A DNA stretch of 64,000 nt from Beutenbergia cavernae DSM 12333 (GTDB taxonomy: Bacteria; Actinomycetota; Actinomycetes; Actinomycetales; Beutenbergiaceae). A program made the translations under genes and the position numbers. The notes beneath the pieces are model-generated. The model was not told the DNA's origin and ran no database searches. It worked only from the letters and a program-made list of their open reading frames with translations. The stretch spans positions 2,419,025 through 2,483,024 of the forward strand of contig NC_012669.1 in assembly GCF_000023105.1 (NCBI RefSeq), in the 5' to 3' direction. Numbering within the stretch: position 1 is the first letter of the stretch; each line of letters starts with the position of its first letter. This document shows positions 47,380 to 56,676 of this stretch, in pieces.

Positions 47380-48846
47380 TCAGGCTCCGGTGAGCTTCTC
47401 GCGGAGCGCCGCGAGTGCCTCGTCCGAGGCCAGCGTGCCCACGGCCTCGGCCGGTGCGGAGCCGAAGCTCTTCGGGCCGTCGACCGGCGCGTCGGCCGAA
47501 CCCGACTCGGCGTCGGCCTCGATGGCGGCCGCCACCTGGCGCTTGTGCGCCTCCCAGCGCGTCTGCGCCTCGGCGTACTGCGCCTCCCAGGCCTCGCGCT
47601 GCGTGTCGAAGCCCTCGAGCCACTCGTTCGTCTCGGGGTCGAAGCCCTCGGGGTACTTGTAGTTCCCCGCCTCGTCGTACTCGGCCGCCATGCCGTACAG
47701 CGACGGGTCGAAGTCGTCACCGGCCGGGTCGACGCCCTCGTTCGCCTGCTTGAGCGACAGCGAGATGCGGCGACGCTCGAGGTCGATGTCGATGACCTTG
47801 ACGAAGACCTCCTCGCCGACCTTCGCGACCTGCTCCGGCACCTCGACGTGGCGCACGGCCAGCTCCGAGATGTGCACGAGGCCCTCGATGCCGTCCTCGA
47901 CGCGCACGAACGCGCCGAACGGCACGAGCTTCGTGACCTTGCCCGGCACGACCTGGCCGATCGCGTGCGTCCGGGCGAACTGCTGCCACGGGTCTTCCTG
48001 CGTCGCCTTCAGCGACAGGGAGACGCGCTCGCGGTCGAGCTCCACGTCGAGCACCTCGACGGTGACCTCCTGGCCGACCTCGACGACCTCGGACGGGTGG
48101 TCGATGTGCTTCCAGGACAGCTCGGACACGTGGACGAGACCGTCGACGCCGCCGAGGTCCACGAACGCACCGAAGTTGACGATCGAGGAGACGACGCCGT
48201 TGCGGATCTGGCCCTTCTGCAGCGTGGCCAGGAACGTCGAGCGCACCTCGGACTGCGTCTGCTCGAGCCAGGCGCGGCGCGAGAGCACGACGTTGTTCCG
48301 GTTCTTGTCGAGCTCGATGATCTTCGCCTCGAGCTCCTTGCCGACGTACGGCTGGAGGTCGCGCACGCGGCGCATCTCGACGAGCGACGCCGGGAGGAAG
48401 CCGCGGAGCCCGATGTCCAGGATCAGACCACCCTTGACGACCTCGATCACCGTTCCGGTGACGACGCCGTCCTCCTCCTTGATCTTCTCGATCGTGCCCC
48501 AGGCGCGCTCGTACTGGGCGCGCTTCTTCGAGAGCAGCAGCCGGCCTTCCTTGTCCTCCTTCTGGAGGACGAGGGCCTCGACGCGCTCACCGACGGAGAC
48601 GACCTCCTCGGGGTCCACGTCGTGCTTGATGGAGAGCTCACGCGAGAGGATGACGCCCTCGGTCTTGTAACCGATGTCGAGGAGAACCTCGTCACGGTCC
48701 ACCTTGACGATGGTGCCCTCGACGATGTCGCCGTCGTTGAAGTACTTGATGGTCTCGTCGATGGCGGCGAGGAAGTCCTCGGCCGACCCGATGTCGTTGA
48801 TGGCGACCTGCGGTGTCGTGGCCGGGGCTGGGGTAGAGATGGTCAT
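47380..48846 (-). CDS. rpsA: 30S ribosomal protein S1
   Basis: 488-aa mRNA-binding ribosomal protein with four S1 (OB-fold) repeats at about residues 38-106, 122-188, 208-277 and 294-363, each with the conserved VxG...GAFVxLxxGxxGLVHxSE pattern. A long acidic tail (residues 375-488) follows. Four repeats and this length are standard for actinobacterial S1. ATG at 48846 has GGAGTCCCTTCTTCC context upstream. It has a clear sigma-A type promoter about 145 bp upstream and its own terminator, so it is a monocistronic unit. Confidence 0.98.
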   Translation of the reverse strand: MTISTPAPATTPQVAINDIGSAEDFLAAIDETIKYFNDGDIVEGTIVKVDRDEVLLDIGYKTEGVILSRELSIKHDVDPEEVVSVGERVEALVLQKEDKEGRLLLSKKRAQYERAWGTIEKIKEEDGVVTGTVIEVVKGGLILDIGLRGFLPASLVEMRRVRDLQPYVGKELEAKIIELDKNRNNVVLSRRAWLEQTQSEVRSTFLATLQKGQIRNGVVSSIVNFGAFVDLGGVDGLVHVSELSWKHIDHPSEVVEVGQEVTVEVLDVELDRERVSLSLKATQEDPWQQFARTHAIGQVVPGKVTKLVPFGAFVRVEDGIEGLVHISELAVRHVEVPEQVAKVGEEVFVKVIDIDLERRRISLSLKQANEGVDPAGDDFDPSLYGMAAEYDEAGNYKYPEGFDPETNEWLEGFDTQREAWEAQYAEAQTRWEAHKRQVAAAIEADAESGSADAPVDGPKSFGSAPAEAVGTLASDEALAALREKLTGA

Positions 48847-48989
48847 GGAAGAAGGGACTCCGTTGCGGACTTCGGATCGTGCGGACAGGACAGTTCAGCC
48901 GTACATCTGCTGAGGATGCGGCGCCAGGCGCTGCAAGGTGGGGACGTGCCCGCGCTCCGGGCGAGGGCAGGCACACCACGCCGTCGAAC

Positions 48990-49019
48990 ATCTTAGGCGC
49001 CGGGGGAAGGCCCGGTCAA
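48990..49019 (-). promoter_or_regulatory. Sigma-70 type promoter of rpsA
   Basis: On the minus strand TTGACC (49019-49014), an 18-bp spacer, and TAAGAT (48995-48990), each close to consensus. The start site would be near 48983, giving a leader of about 135 nt before the rpsA ATG. Its upstream edge is only 9 bp from the stop codon of the dipeptide-transporter operon, so read-through from that operon is possible. Confidence 0.75.
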
Positions 49020-49027
49020 AGCAGGCG

Positions 49028-50830
49028 TCACGAGAGCGGGGGCGGCGCGAGCCGCAGATCGAGCGATGCGCCCGGGATCGCGGCGAGCAGCCGCCGTGTG
49101 TACGCGTCCTGCGGGTCGTCGAACACGCGATCGGTCGGGCCGGCTTCGACGACCCTCCCGTGCTCCATCACGCAGACCTCGTCGGCGATCTGCCGGATGA
49201 CGGCGAGGTCGTGGGAGATGAAGAGGTAGCTGAGCCCGAGCCGGGACTGCAGGTCCGCGAGCAGGTGCAGGATCTGGGACTGGACGATCACGTCGAGCGC
49301 CGACACCGCCTCGTCGCAGACGAGGATCTCAGGGGCCGGAGCGAGCGCCCGGGCGATCGCGACACGCTGGCGCTGACCGCCGGAGAGCTCCGCCGGGTAT
49401 CTGTTGAGGATGTCCGCCGGGAGGGCGACGGCGTCGAGCAGCTCGAGCACACGTGCCCGCCGCGCGTCGGCGTCACCCAGGCGGTGCGCGCGCAGGGGCT
49501 CCTCGATCGTCCGGTAGATCGTGTACAGCGGGTCGAGCGACGAGTACGGGTCCTGGAAGATCGGCTGGACCCGGAGCCGGAACGCGACCTCCTCGGCGCG
49601 GGACCGGACGCCGACCTGCTCGCCGTCGATCTCGATCGTGCCGGACGTCGGCGGCAGCAGGTCGAGGAGCATCCGCGCGACCGTCGACTTCCCGGACCCG
49701 GACTCCCCCACGATCCCGAGGGTCCGCCCTCGCTGGATCGTGAACGACACGTCGTCGACGGCGACGACGTCCGGGTGACGGCCGACGAGTCCCTTGCGTG
49801 CCCCGGGGAACACCTTGCGCAGGTTCCGTGCTCGCACCACGGGGATCGCGGCCCCGGCCGCGTCGTCGGTGGCCACGGCGTCGGCGGACTCGTCCCGAGC
49901 CGCGGCGGCCAGCAGGTCGGCGCCCTCGACGACGTCGTCGGCCCCGACGTCCTTCGCGATCTGGATGCGTCGGGACGCCAGCGACGGCGCCGCGCCGAGC
50001 AGCCGCTTCGTGTACTCGTGCTGGGGGTCGACGAGGATCTGCCGCGCCGGCCCCAGCTCGACCACCCGCCCGCGGTGCATGACGACGACGTGCGACGCCC
50101 GCTCGGCAGCGAGGCCGAGGTCGTGCGTGATGAGCAGCACCGCGGCGCCGAGCGACGACGTCAGGTCCTCGAGGCGGTCGAGGATCACCCGCTGCACGGT
50201 GACGTCGAGGGCCGACGTCGGCTCGTCCGCCACGAGCAGCCGCGGGGATCCGGCGAGGCCGATCGCGATGAGCGCACGCTGGCGCATACCGCCGGAGAAC
50301 TCGTGGGGGTACGCGCCCATCCGGTCCTCGGCATCCGGGAGGCCGGCCTCCGCGAGCAGCTCCGCGGCACGGGTGCGGGCCGCCGCACCGCGCGCGACGC
50401 CGGTGTCCTCCAGCGTCTCGACGAGCTGCCGACCCACCCGGGCGACCGGGTTGAGGTTCGACATCGGGTCCTGGGGCACGAGCCCGAGCACCCGGCCGCG
50501 CATCTGCTGCAGCTGCGCCGGGCGCAGCCGCGCGACGTCGCGCCCGTCGACCAGCACCTGACCGGCAGTGACGCTGCCGTTCGAGGGCAGCAGCCCGAGC
50601 ACCGCCGACGCGACGGTCGTCTTGCCCGACCCCGACTCGCCGACGATCGCGAGCGTCTGACCCGCGGCGATGTCGAACGTCACGTCGCTCGCGGCGACGA
50701 GGGGTCCCTGCTCGGTCCGGAAGGTGACCTCCAGGCCGCGCACGCTCACCAGCGGCGCCGTCGGGTCGGCGCCCGGCCGGGCGACGTCGTCGTCGGTCAC
50801 CTCGTCGTCGATCGGGAGGTCGGTCGTCAT
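49028..50830 (-). CDS. Dipeptide/oligopeptide ABC transporter, fused ATPase subunits (DppD-DppF)
   Basis: 600-aa protein with two complete ABC ATPase domains in one chain. First: Walker A GESGSGKTTVAS, signature FSGGMRQRALIAIG, Walker B LLVADEPTSALDV. Second: Walker A GESGSGKSTVARML, signature LSGGQRQRVAIARAL, Walker B ILVCDEAVSALDV. The oligopeptide/dipeptide-type C-terminal extension (DPQHEYTKRLLGAAP, DPQDAYTRRLLAAIPG) ends each half. It therefore replaces separate DppD and DppF. ATG at 50830 is one base from the dppC stop. Confidence 0.93.
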   Translation of the reverse strand: MTTDLPIDDEVTDDDVARPGADPTAPLVSVRGLEVTFRTEQGPLVAASDVTFDIAAGQTLAIVGESGSGKTTVASAVLGLLPSNGSVTAGQVLVDGRDVARLRPAQLQQMRGRVLGLVPQDPMSNLNPVARVGRQLVETLEDTGVARGAAARTRAAELLAEAGLPDAEDRMGAYPHEFSGGMRQRALIAIGLAGSPRLLVADEPTSALDVTVQRVILDRLEDLTSSLGAAVLLITHDLGLAAERASHVVVMHRGRVVELGPARQILVDPQHEYTKRLLGAAPSLASRRIQIAKDVGADDVVEGADLLAAAARDESADAVATDDAAGAAIPVVRARNLRKVFPGARKGLVGRHPDVVAVDDVSFTIQRGRTLGIVGESGSGKSTVARMLLDLLPPTSGTIEIDGEQVGVRSRAEEVAFRLRVQPIFQDPYSSLDPLYTIYRTIEEPLRAHRLGDADARRARVLELLDAVALPADILNRYPAELSGGQRQRVAIARALAPAPEILVCDEAVSALDVIVQSQILHLLADLQSRLGLSYLFISHDLAVIRQIADEVCVMEHGRVVEAGPTDRVFDDPQDAYTRRLLAAIPGASLDLRLAPPPLS

Positions 50831-50831
50831 G

Positions 50832-51770
50832 TCACCGCCTCCGGGACCGGGGATCGAGGGCCTCCCGCAGCGACTCGCCGAGGAGGGTGAACCCCAGAGC
50901 CGTGATGGAGATGCACAGCCCGGGCAGGAACGCCAGCCTCGGCGCGATCGCCAGCTCGTTCTGCGCCTGCGTCAGCATGCGGCCCCACTCCGCGGTGGTC
51001 GGCCGGCCGCCACCGAGCCCGAGGAACGACAGCGCCGCTGCCTCGATCACGGCCGTCGCGAGGACGAGAGTCGCCTGGACGATCACCGGCCCGAGGCTGT
51101 TCGGCAGGATGTGCGACATCGTCACGGTCCCGCGGGAGAGCCCGAGAGACCGCGCCGCGAGCACGTACTCCTGGCTCCGCTGCTGCAGCATCGACCCGCG
51201 CAGCAGCCGCGCGAAGATCGGGATCTGCACGACGCCGATCGCGAGGATGACGGCGAACGGTCGCTGGCCGGCGATCGCGGCGATCGACACGGCGAGCAGG
51301 AGCGACGGGATGGCCAGCATGAGGTCGACGAACCGCATCGTCGCCGTGTCGACCGACCCCGCGAAGGCACCCGCGAGCAGGCCGAGCAGCATGCCGCCGA
51401 CGAGCCCGATCAGGGTGGACGCGACACCGATGACGAGCGACGCCCGCGCGCCCCAGATGAGCTTGCTGTAGACGTCGCCACCGAACCGGTCCAGCCCGAG
51501 CGGGAACTCGTCGGAGGGACCGGGGATGTACGTGGGCCGGATGAGGTCCCGGCCGGGTGTCTCCTCCCCGCCGTACGGGGCGATCCACGGAGCGAACAGG
51601 GCGACGAGCACGAACACGACCACGATGACGGCACCGATGATCGCGATCGGGTTGCGACGCAGCCGGCGGAACGCCAACCGCCAGATGCTGGCACCGGCGT
51701 CGTCGGTCGACGTCCGAGGCGGCGGGGTGTCCGACGGCGCAGGCTGCGCGGGCGGCAAGGTCGCGGTCAT
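50832..51770 (-). CDS. Dipeptide/oligopeptide ABC transporter permease (DppC type)
   Basis: 312-aa inner-membrane permease. A 25-residue Pro/Thr-rich N-terminus precedes six helices; the N-terminal OppC-type helix is RRNPIAIIGAVIVVVFVLVALFAPWIAPYG, and the cytoplasmic EAA loop reads EYVLAARSLGLSRGTVTMSHILPN. ATG at 51770 overlaps the DppB stop by 4 bp. Together with DppB it should form the channel for short peptides or, in related systems, nickel or heme. Confidence 0.93.
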   Translation of the reverse strand: MTATLPPAQPAPSDTPPPRTSTDDAGASIWRLAFRRLRRNPIAIIGAVIVVVFVLVALFAPWIAPYGGEETPGRDLIRPTYIPGPSDEFPLGLDRFGGDVYSKLIWGARASLVIGVASTLIGLVGGMLLGLLAGAFAGSVDTATMRFVDLMLAIPSLLLAVSIAAIAGQRPFAVILAIGVVQIPIFARLLRGSMLQQRSQEYVLAARSLGLSRGTVTMSHILPNSLGPVIVQATLVLATAVIEAAALSFLGLGGGRPTTAEWGRMLTQAQNELAIAPRLAFLPGLCISITALGFTLLGESLREALDPRSRRR

Positions 51771-52771
51771 CGGGCACGCATCCTCGGGTCGATGACGCCG
51801 TACGACACGTCGACGGCGAGGTTGACGAGTGCGTAGATCACCGCGATGACGAGGATGAATCCCTGCAGGACCGGGTAGTCGCTCGCCGTGATCGACTCGT
51901 ACAGAAAGCTTCCGATGCCCGGGAACGCGAACACCGTCTCGGTCAGCACCGCCCCGGACAGCAGCAGGCCGACCTGCAGCCCGATGGTCGTCACGACCGG
52001 GAGCATCGCGTTGCGCAGCACGACGCGGTTGCGCAGCCGGGTCGATCGCAACCCCTTGGCGCGCGCCGTCCGCACGTAGTCGGCGCCCTGCACCTCGATC
52101 ACCGAGGCCCGCGTCATGCGGGTGATGATCGCGAGCGGGATCGTGCCGAGCGCGATCGCCGGCAGCACGAGGTGCATGAACGCGTCCCAGGCGGCGTCCC
52201 ACTCGCCGGTGATGACGCCGTCGAGCACGTACAGCCCGGTGTAGTGCGTCGCGTCGAGCCCCTGGGACTGCCGCCCCGTCGTGTAGAACCAGCCGAGCTG
52301 GACAGCGAACACGTACTTGAGCATGAACGCCAGGAAGAAGACCGGCACCGTCACGCCGAGCAGCGACACGACGACCGACGCGTGATCGACCACCTTGCCG
52401 TGGTGCCGGGCGGCGACGTACCCGAGCGCCAGCCCGATGACGACGGCGAACACCAGCGCGAAGATGGTGAGCTCCAGCGTCGCCGGGAACCGGGAGGCGA
52501 ACTCCTCGATGACCGGCCGACGCGTGCGGATCGAGACCCCGAAGTCGCCGGAGATCATCCTCGACACGTACGTGAGGTACTGCTCGGGGAGCGGACGGTC
52601 GAAGCCGTAGACGCGGTTGAGCTCCGCGATCGACTCCGGGGTCGCCCGCTCCCCGAGGAGAGCCACAGCAGGGCCTCCGGGCAGTGCCCGCACCCACAGG
52701 AACAGCAGGATCGACAGCCCGAACAGCGTCGGCACGAGCAGCGCCAGACGCCGGACGATGAGCCGGGTCAT
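51767..52771 (-). CDS. Dipeptide/oligopeptide ABC transporter permease (DppB type)
   Basis: 334-aa permease with six helices. The first helix (RRLALLVPTLFGLSILLFLWVRALPGGP) and the EAA loop (DYVRTARAKGLRSTRLRNRVVLRNAMLPVVT) match DppB/OppB. The second segment LNRVYGFDRPLPEQYLTYVSRMISGDFGVS is the family hallmark between helices one and two. Start at 52771; it follows the binding-protein gene by 34 bp with no terminator, so the four genes form an operon. Confidence 0.93.
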   Translation of the reverse strand: MTRLIVRRLALLVPTLFGLSILLFLWVRALPGGPAVALLGERATPESIAELNRVYGFDRPLPEQYLTYVSRMISGDFGVSIRTRRPVIEEFASRFPATLELTIFALVFAVVIGLALGYVAARHHGKVVDHASVVVSLLGVTVPVFFLAFMLKYVFAVQLGWFYTTGRQSQGLDATHYTGLYVLDGVITGEWDAAWDAFMHLVLPAIALGTIPLAIITRMTRASVIEVQGADYVRTARAKGLRSTRLRNRVVLRNAMLPVVTTIGLQVGLLLSGAVLTETVFAFPGIGSFLYESITASDYPVLQGFILVIAVIYALVNLAVDVSYGVIDPRMRAR

Positions 52772-52805
52772 GCGCGGACCTCGTCATCCGTTCCAGCGGG
52801 AGGCG

Positions 52806-54476
52806 TCACTCCTCGATCGACACGACGTTGTAGACCTCGTCCTGCACCGGCGACGCCGGGTAGTCCCGCACCTCCGGCCGGAACGCCAGCGAGGGCACCG
52901 GGTGGGCGATCGGGACGCCGGGGAGGAACTCCATGATCTGCGCGTTCACGTCCTCGTACAGGGCCGTCTGCTCCTCGACCGTCGGGGCGACCCGCGCGGA
53001 CGACAGCGCATCGAACAGCTCGGGGTTGTCGAAGCCCCACTCGCTCGACGGTCCGCCGAAGAAGACGCCGACGAAGTTGTACGTGTCGTTGTAGTCGCCG
53101 GTCCATCCGAGCAGGTGCAGCCCGTGGTCGGCGCCGCCCTGGATCCGGTCGAGGTAGTCCGGCGACCACGGGAGCGGGGTGGATTCGACGGTGATGCCGA
53201 CCTCCTCGAGATCCGCCGCGACGCGCTCGAACACCTGCTCCGGCGTCGGCATGTACGGCCGCGACACGTCCGTGGGGTACGTGAAGTTGATCGTCAGGTC
53301 GCTGACGCCGGCCTGCGCGAGCAGGTCGCGGGCGAGGTCCGGGTCGTAGTCGTACGTCGTGACCTCGTCGTTGTAGCCGAGCACGGACGGCGGCACGAAG
53401 TTCGTCGCGACCTCCGTGCCCTCCGGCAGCGTGGCGGCCACGAGCGCCTCCTTGTCGACCGCGTGCGCGATGGCCTGCCGGACACGGATGTCCGCCAGCT
53501 CGGGGATCGCCTGGTTCATACCCAGGTAGAGGACGTTGAACGCGTCGCGGTCGACGATCTGGAACCCGTCCGCCGCGAGCGCCTCGACGTCCGCGGGCCC
53601 GACGAGGTCGTACCCGTCGATCTCCCCTGCCTCGAGCGCCTGTCGGCGCGCTGTCGGGTCGGAGATGATCGGGAACACGACCTCGGTGATCTGGCCCTGC
53701 TCGCCCCAGTAGTCGGGGTTCGCGGACAGGACGACCTGCTCGCCCGGCGACCACGACGTGAACACGAACGGTCCGGTGCCGGTGGGGTGCTCGGTGGCGT
53801 AGGTGGGAAGGACCGGCGCCTCGGCGGACCCCGTGACGTCGTCGGCGCCGTACTCCTGCAGCGCCGTCGGCGACTGCATCGAGAACGCGGGCAGGGACAG
53901 CGCCGACACGAGCTCAGGGAGCGGGGAGGACAGCGTGATGACGGCCGTCAGCTCGTCGGGTGCTTCGCACGAGGAGTACTTGCCCGTGCCGTCCATCGCG
54001 GCGTTCTCGCTCGACGCGAAGCCGCCGTTCACCTTCCCCCAGTAGTAGGACAGGCTCTCGGACTGCGCGATGCCTTCGAAGTTGTTCCACCGCTCGAAGT
54101 TGAAGCACACGGCCTCGGCGTTGAACGGGGTGTCGTCGTGGAACGTGACGCCCTCGCGGAGCGAGAACGTGTACTCGAGGCCGTCGTCGCTCACCTCCCA
54201 CTCCTCCGCGAGGAGCGGCGCCGGGTCGGCCGTGCCGGGCACCGTGCCGACGAGGCCCTCGAACATCTGCCGCGCGACCCGGAACGTCTCGCCGTCGCTG
54301 GCGAAGGCCGGGTCGAGCGAGGCCGGGTCCGACGACGCCGCGAACGTGAACGTCTGCTCGGCGGCCGAGGTCCCGCCGTCGGTCGGGTCCTCGCCACCGC
54401 GCTGCGAGGCGCATCCCGACAGCACCAGCGCGAGCCCTGCCGCGCCTACGACGCCCGCCTTGATCCCCTGGCGCAT
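52806..54476 (-). CDS. Peptide ABC transporter substrate-binding lipoprotein (family 5)
   Basis: 556-aa cluster C (SBP_bac_5) binding protein. A signal peptide MRQGIKAGVVGAAGLALVLSGC ends in a lipobox with the modified Cys22, so it is tethered outside the membrane. The body has DPASLDPAFASDGETFRVARQMFEGLV, GLEYTFSLREGVTFHDDTPFNAEAV and GTGPFVFTSWSPGEQVVLSANPDYWG, all standard. The ATG at 54476 is preferred over GTG 54485 because AAAGGTGG is then seven bases upstream. The binding pocket cannot be used to name the ligand; peptide is inferred. Confidence 0.93.
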   Translation of the reverse strand: MRQGIKAGVVGAAGLALVLSGCASQRGGEDPTDGGTSAAEQTFTFAASSDPASLDPAFASDGETFRVARQMFEGLVGTVPGTADPAPLLAEEWEVSDDGLEYTFSLREGVTFHDDTPFNAEAVCFNFERWNNFEGIAQSESLSYYWGKVNGGFASSENAAMDGTGKYSSCEAPDELTAVITLSSPLPELVSALSLPAFSMQSPTALQEYGADDVTGSAEAPVLPTYATEHPTGTGPFVFTSWSPGEQVVLSANPDYWGEQGQITEVVFPIISDPTARRQALEAGEIDGYDLVGPADVEALAADGFQIVDRDAFNVLYLGMNQAIPELADIRVRQAIAHAVDKEALVAATLPEGTEVATNFVPPSVLGYNDEVTTYDYDPDLARDLLAQAGVSDLTINFTYPTDVSRPYMPTPEQVFERVAADLEEVGITVESTPLPWSPDYLDRIQGGADHGLHLLGWTGDYNDTYNFVGVFFGGPSSEWGFDNPELFDALSSARVAPTVEEQTALYEDVNAQIMEFLPGVPIAHPVPSLAFRPEVRDYPASPVQDEVYNVVSIEE

Positions 54477-54581
54477 GAGTGCCACCTTTCGTGCAGAGGG
54501 GTTCCTCGTCGAACCCGACAGATGACCGACCCTAGACGACGGATGTCACGAACAGATGACGAAACGAGCACAAACTTCTCC

Positions 54582-55415
54582 ATGACCGCACCTGAGCGCG
54601 AGCATCTGGCGGACGCCGGGTACCGCCGACTCGACCCTCGCGGATCCGCCCAGGCGGGGGGTGCGTCCCGCGCGTGGTGGGACGCGAACGCGCGGGAGTA
54701 CGAGTCCGAGCACGGTGCGTTCCTCGGCGACGCCGACCTGTGCTGGGGGCCGGAGGGGCTCCGCGAGCAGGACGCTCGGCTGCTGGGCCCCGCCGGCGCC
54801 CTGCGCGGCGCCCGGGTGCTGGAGATCGGGTGCGGCGCCGCGCAGGGGGCGCGGTGGGCGGCCGGCGCCGGGGCGTCGGCCGTCGGCACGGACGTGTCGG
54901 CGGGGATGCTCGACGCCGCGCGCCGGGCGGACGACCGCACGGGCACGAGCGTGCCGCTCGTCCAGGCCGACGCGCGGGCGCTCCCGTTCGCCGCCGGCTC
55001 GTTCGACGTCGCGTTCACGGCGTACGGCGCCATCCCGTTCGTCCCGGACGCCGACGCGATCCATCGCGAGGTGGCGCGCGTCCTGCGCGACGGCGGTCGC
55101 TGGGTCTTCTCCGTCACCCATCCGGTCCGTTGGGCCTTCCCCGACGATCCCGGGCCGGGCGGTCTCACCGTCACCCGCTCGTACTTCGATCGCCGGCCCT
55201 ACGTCGAGCTCGGCGACTCCGGGGACGTGCTGTACGCCGAGTTCCACCGGACGCTCGGGGACCACGTGCGGGACGTCGTCGGCGCGGGCTTCCGGCTGCT
55301 GGACCTGGTGGAACCGGAGTGGCCCGACGGTCACGACGAGGTGTGGGGCGGGTGGAGCGCGGAGCGCGGTGCGGTGCTGCCCGGGACGGCGATCTTCGTC
55401 TGCGAGCTCCGCTAG
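54582..55415 (+). CDS. Class I SAM-dependent methyltransferase
   Basis: 277-aa methyltransferase (Methyltransf_11 type). SAM motif I is [16 protein letters not shown], the motif II acidic stretch is [15 protein letters not shown], motif III region [29 protein letters not shown] and the later [18 protein letters not shown] are in order. The GEFLGD-like [20 protein letters not shown]-terminus is shared by an actinobacterial subgroup of unknown acceptor. ATG at 54582 is used; ATG at 54543 is in frame and neither has a good ribosome binding site. Its stop overlaps the anmK stop tail to tail. Confidence 0.85.
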
Positions 55416-56599
55416 CTCGTCAGCCGCAGACGCGACGGCGCGGTGGACAGCGGCGTCGGGAGCCGGAGCGGTCCTGCGCCGGGTGTCACGGACCCGAGGA
55501 CCCGGGCACCGGAGGCCCCCGTGGCGCTGGGCACCGAGGCGGGGAGGCCGTGGGCGGTGAACCAGCCGAGGAGCGCGAACGCGACGGCCTCCTTGTGGTC
55601 CACCGACACCCCGAACGCATCGGAGGGAACCACCTCGACGCCGGGCACGGCAGCCGTCAGCGCGCCGAGCAGCACCGGGTTGCGCACGCCCCCGCCCGAG
55701 ACCACGAGGCGCGCCACGTCGAGCCGCCGGACGTCCTGGGCGACGACCCGAGCCGTGAGCTCGGTGAGCGTCGACACCAGGTCCTCGAGCGACAGGTCGG
55801 CGGCGGCGGCACCGCCCGCCCCGCGCCGGACGCGGTCGACGTACCCCGGGTCGAACAGCTCCTTCCCGGTGCTCTTCGGCGGCCGGCGCGCGTAGTACGG
55901 CTCCGTCAGCAGCGCGTCGAGCAGGGGTGCGTGCACGCGTCCGGCCGCGGCGAGAGCCCCGTCGGCGTCGTAGGCTCCCCGGCCCGCCGCGGCGACCGCC
56001 GCGTCGATGAGCGCGTTCGCCGGGCCGACGTCGTACGCGACCGGGTCGGCACCGTCACCGACCACCGTGACGTTCGCGATCCCGCCGAGGTTGAGGACGG
56101 CGGTCCGGCCGCTCGCGCCCGCCAGCAGCAGCTCGTCGAGCAGCGGGACGAGCGGCGCGCCCTGCCCGCCCGCGGTGACGTCCCGGATGCGCACGTCCGC
56201 GACGACCGGCACGCCGAGCCGCTCCGCGATCCACGCGGGCGACCCGAGCTGGAGCGTGCCGAGCGCGCTGCCCTCGGCCACCCAGTGGTACATCGTCTGG
56301 CCGTGCGAGCACACGAGATCGGGCGGCTCCGGGACGTCCGGTGCGGCTGCCGCCTCCGCGGCGGCGTCGGCGAACGCGTGGCCCAGGTCCGCGTCCAGGG
56401 CGCACACCTCGGCCATCCCGACCTGCGCCGGGGGCAGTGCTCCGGCCACCCGGGCGCGCAGCGCCGTCGGGTACGGCACGGTCGTCGCGTGCTCGACGAC
56501 GCCGCGCAGCTGGGCGCCGCCCGCGTCGAGCGTGAATCGCACCACCGCGACGTCGATCCCGTCGTGCGAGGTCCCGGAGATCATGCCGAGCACCCGCAT
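55412..56599 (-). CDS. anmK: Anhydro-N-acetylmuramic acid kinase
   Basis: 395-aa sugar kinase of peptidoglycan recycling, converting 1,6-anhydro-MurNAc to MurNAc 6-phosphate. [18 protein letters not shown] carries the family MSGTSxDGxD motif (His replaces the common Leu), with [34 protein letters not shown] and [14 protein letters not shown] as ATPase-fold signatures. Start is ATG at 56599; a TTG at 56680 overlapping the polA stop by 4 bp is an alternative that adds 27 Ala/Gly-rich residues. No murQ lies nearby. Confidence 0.92.
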
Positions 56600-56676
56600 C
56601 GGTGCCGCGGGCGACGCCGCCGCGGAGGCGCCCGCGCCGGCCCCCACGTCGCCGCCGGGGCCACCGACCGGATCCG

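Noticed and set aside
52617-54540. Plus-strand open frame running from the dpp permease region into the methyltransferase
   Set aside because: The methyltransferase homology starts near 54582; the upstream part is antisense to the binding-protein gene and has no domain.
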